Shown piece by piece: positions 6,041 through 7,055 of a stretch of DNA of 7,055 nt. The position numbers and the translations under genes are program-made. Within the stretch, counting starts at the first letter, position 1. Each line of letters starts with the position of its first letter. The stretch spans positions 1 to 7,055 of the forward strand of contig JAIVJE010000337.1 in assembly GCA_020200195.1 (NCBI GenBank), given 5' to 3'. Origin of the DNA: Acidobacteriota bacterium. Lineage in GTDB: Bacteria > Acidobacteriota > Vicinamibacteria > Vicinamibacterales > 2-12-FULL-66-21. The notes beneath the pieces were generated by a model. The model did no database searches and had not been told where the DNA came from. It worked only from the letters and a program-made list of their open reading frames with translations.

Positions 6041-6850
6041 CTAGCGCGACCGTAACGCGCCGTCAGTCGCCGGAGAGACAGGCAGCGTGAAGTACTTTTC
6101 CTCTTTGACCTGCGCCTTTGGGAACGTCGCGCGTCGAAGCAACGATTTGCCGTGTTCGACCATGTCGGGATGGCCGCACAGGTACGCGACGGCGTTGCGC
6201 GCACTGAAGTCACGGGCGTCCGCGTACTTTCGGAGGACGTCCTCGACGCGACCCGTTTCCCCCACCCAGGCCGGATCGTCCCAGGGGCGGCTGACCGTTG
6301 GTACGTAATGTAGCCAGCCGTCGCTGGCGAGCCCGGTGAGCTCTTCACGGTAGCTGCCGAAATCCGTCGCGCGGCTGCCGCCGTGCAGCACCAGGAACTC
6401 ATCCCCATCGTTCTTCCCTATCTTCAGCTCCGCGGCCTTGGCGCGCGCCATGCTCATGTAAGGCGCGATGCCGGTCCCGGTCGCGACGAGCAGACGGCGA
6501 CGCAACGTGCTCGCAGGATCCAGCACGAATGCGCCGACGATCCGCTCGCGAATCAGCACCGAGTCTCCGGTGCCGAGCTCCCAGATCCGCGGGGTAAACG
6601 TACCGTGCTTGACGAGCTCGATGAAGAACTCGAGGAACGGCTCGTGCGGTGACGAGACGATCGAGTACGCCCGCTGGATGACGCCGTCGCCATCCGGCAC
6701 CGCGATGGTGGCATATTGACCCGGGCGAAAGTGCACAGGGCGCTCGGGAATGAAGAGAAAGCGCCCGAGCTCTTCGGAGAACATCGTCCTCTCGACGAGC
6801 TGCGCGCTGATGAACGGTTTCAGATGTGCCATGCAGGCGGAGCCTGCCAT
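6041..6850 (-). CDS. fpr: Ferredoxin/flavodoxin-NADP+ reductase, Fpr-like
   Basis: The protein has 269 residues, close to the usual 250-260 for bacterial class FNR. It moves electrons between NADPH and ferredoxin or flavodoxin using FAD, in the cytoplasm. Residues about 10-112 are the FAD beta-barrel, with the flavin motif R60-A-Y-S63 and the GAFVLD segment (106-111). Residues about 118-260 are the NADP-binding half: GTGIAPYMS at 125-133 (the counterpart of GTGIGPYLS in E. coli Fpr), VSRP at 186-189, CGHPDMV at 225-231, and an EEKYF tail near 250-254 where relatives place the aromatic residue over the flavin. All key motifs are intact. Two in-frame ATGs exist, at 6850 and 6832. The second (MAHLKP) fits the family N-terminus better, but neither has a strong Shine-Dalgarno site. 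The gene follows an unrecognised minus-strand gene by 45 bases, probably in one transcript. The gene symbol reflects similarity, not proven orthology. Confidence 0.9.
   Translation of the reverse strand: MAGSACMAHLKPFISAQLVERTMFSEELGRFLFIPERPVHFRPGQYATIAVPDGDGVIQRAYSIVSSPHEPFLEFFIELVKHGTFTPRIWELGTGDSVLIRERIVGAFVLDPASTLRRRLLVATGTGIAPYMSMARAKAAELKIGKNDGDEFLVLHGGSRATDFGSYREELTGLASDGWLHYVPTVSRPWDDPAWVGETGRVEDVLRKYADARDFSARNAVAYLCGHPDMVEHGKSLLRRATFPKAQVKEEKYFTLPVSPATDGALRSR
6833..6847 (-). repeat. Small hairpin between the two candidate reductase starts
   Basis: GCAGGC-TCC-GCCTGC on the minus strand forms a perfect 6-bp GC-rich stem with a 3-base loop. It lies exactly between the ATGs at 6850 and 6832. 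If translation begins at 6832 the hairpin sits where the ribosome would land and could lower initiation. If it begins at 6850 the hairpin encodes AGSAC and may be chance. Confidence 0.4.
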
Positions 6851-6895
6851 CGCCCGCCGCGCGCGTCAAGGGCTCGAGGATGTTCGACCATCACT

Positions 6896-7055
6896 CTACT
6901 CTTCTACTGCGCCACCGACCGCGCGCAGGTGCTCGCGAAACGTGTAGTTCGAGTCTGTGGCGCGCGCCCGCAGGTATTCCTCGAACTGAAACTGCTGCCA
7001 TAGCGGTATGCCGCCCTGCACTTTACGCGCCTGCATACGCTCACGGTCGGTGATC
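6896..7055 (-). CDS. C-terminal end of an unrecognised protein (partial)
   Basis: From base 7054 an open frame gives 52 residues ending at TAG (6898-6896). It enters from outside the window, so the N-terminus is missing. The visible part is hydrophilic and helical-looking, with segments such as RKVQGGIPLWQQFQFEEYL and YTFREHLRAVGG, rich in aromatic and charged residues, with no membrane segment. I do not recognise the family. It is on the same strand as the reductase and stops 45 bases before it, so the two may share a transcript and possibly a redox role, which is only inference. The open frame could be chance, but the clean stop just before the reductase and the protein-like composition favour a real gene end. 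Confidence 0.55.
   Translation of the reverse strand, partial: ITDRERMQARKVQGGIPLWQQFQFEEYLRARATDSNYTFREHLRAVGGAVEE

Overview
The window reads as bacterial, GC-rich chromosomal DNA, most likely from an Acidobacteriota genome (possibly the Vicinamibacteria lineage). That inference rests on three things: a PKN-type Ser/Thr kinase fused to a TolB-like domain and TPRs, a C-terminal remnant of an ADOP/FtsX-type permease, and an AraC regulator next to an ankyrin-repeat protein. No RNA genes, CRISPR array, insertion sequence or phage genes were seen.

Left part (1-4015), all on the minus strand. In transcription order it holds a membrane-anchored Ser/Thr kinase (4015-1586), a 310-base gap, a single-domain response regulator (1275-874), and an FAD-binding oxidoreductase (750 to beyond base 1). 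The oxidoreductase has a TTG start with a strong Shine-Dalgarno site. Its protein lacks roughly 150 central residues in frame, so most of the flavin-binding core is gone although the reading frame stays open.

Centre (about 4016-5671), plus strand. An AraC-type regulator diverges from the kinase across a gap of about 40 bases. It is followed 59 bases later by a small cytoplasmic ankyrin-repeat protein with a GTG start and a clear GGAGG site; the two are probably co-transcribed. The longest open frames of the kinase and AraC genes overlap head to head, so both starts had to be trimmed.

Right part (5672-7055). Next comes decayed DNA: an ADOP permease tail with a frameshift, then a three-armed GGGACACTC inverted repeat that looks like a REP-type element, then a short tandem GGTTAGA repeat. 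On the minus strand lie an Fpr-like ferredoxin/flavodoxin-NADP+ reductase (6850-6041) and the C-terminal 52 residues of an unrecognised protein just upstream of it, probably in the same transcript.

No new multi-gene defence or biosynthetic system is evident. The items most worth a second look are the internally deleted oxidoreductase, the AraC-ankyrin pair, the REP-like three-arm repeat beside the permease relic, and the tight divergent start region.
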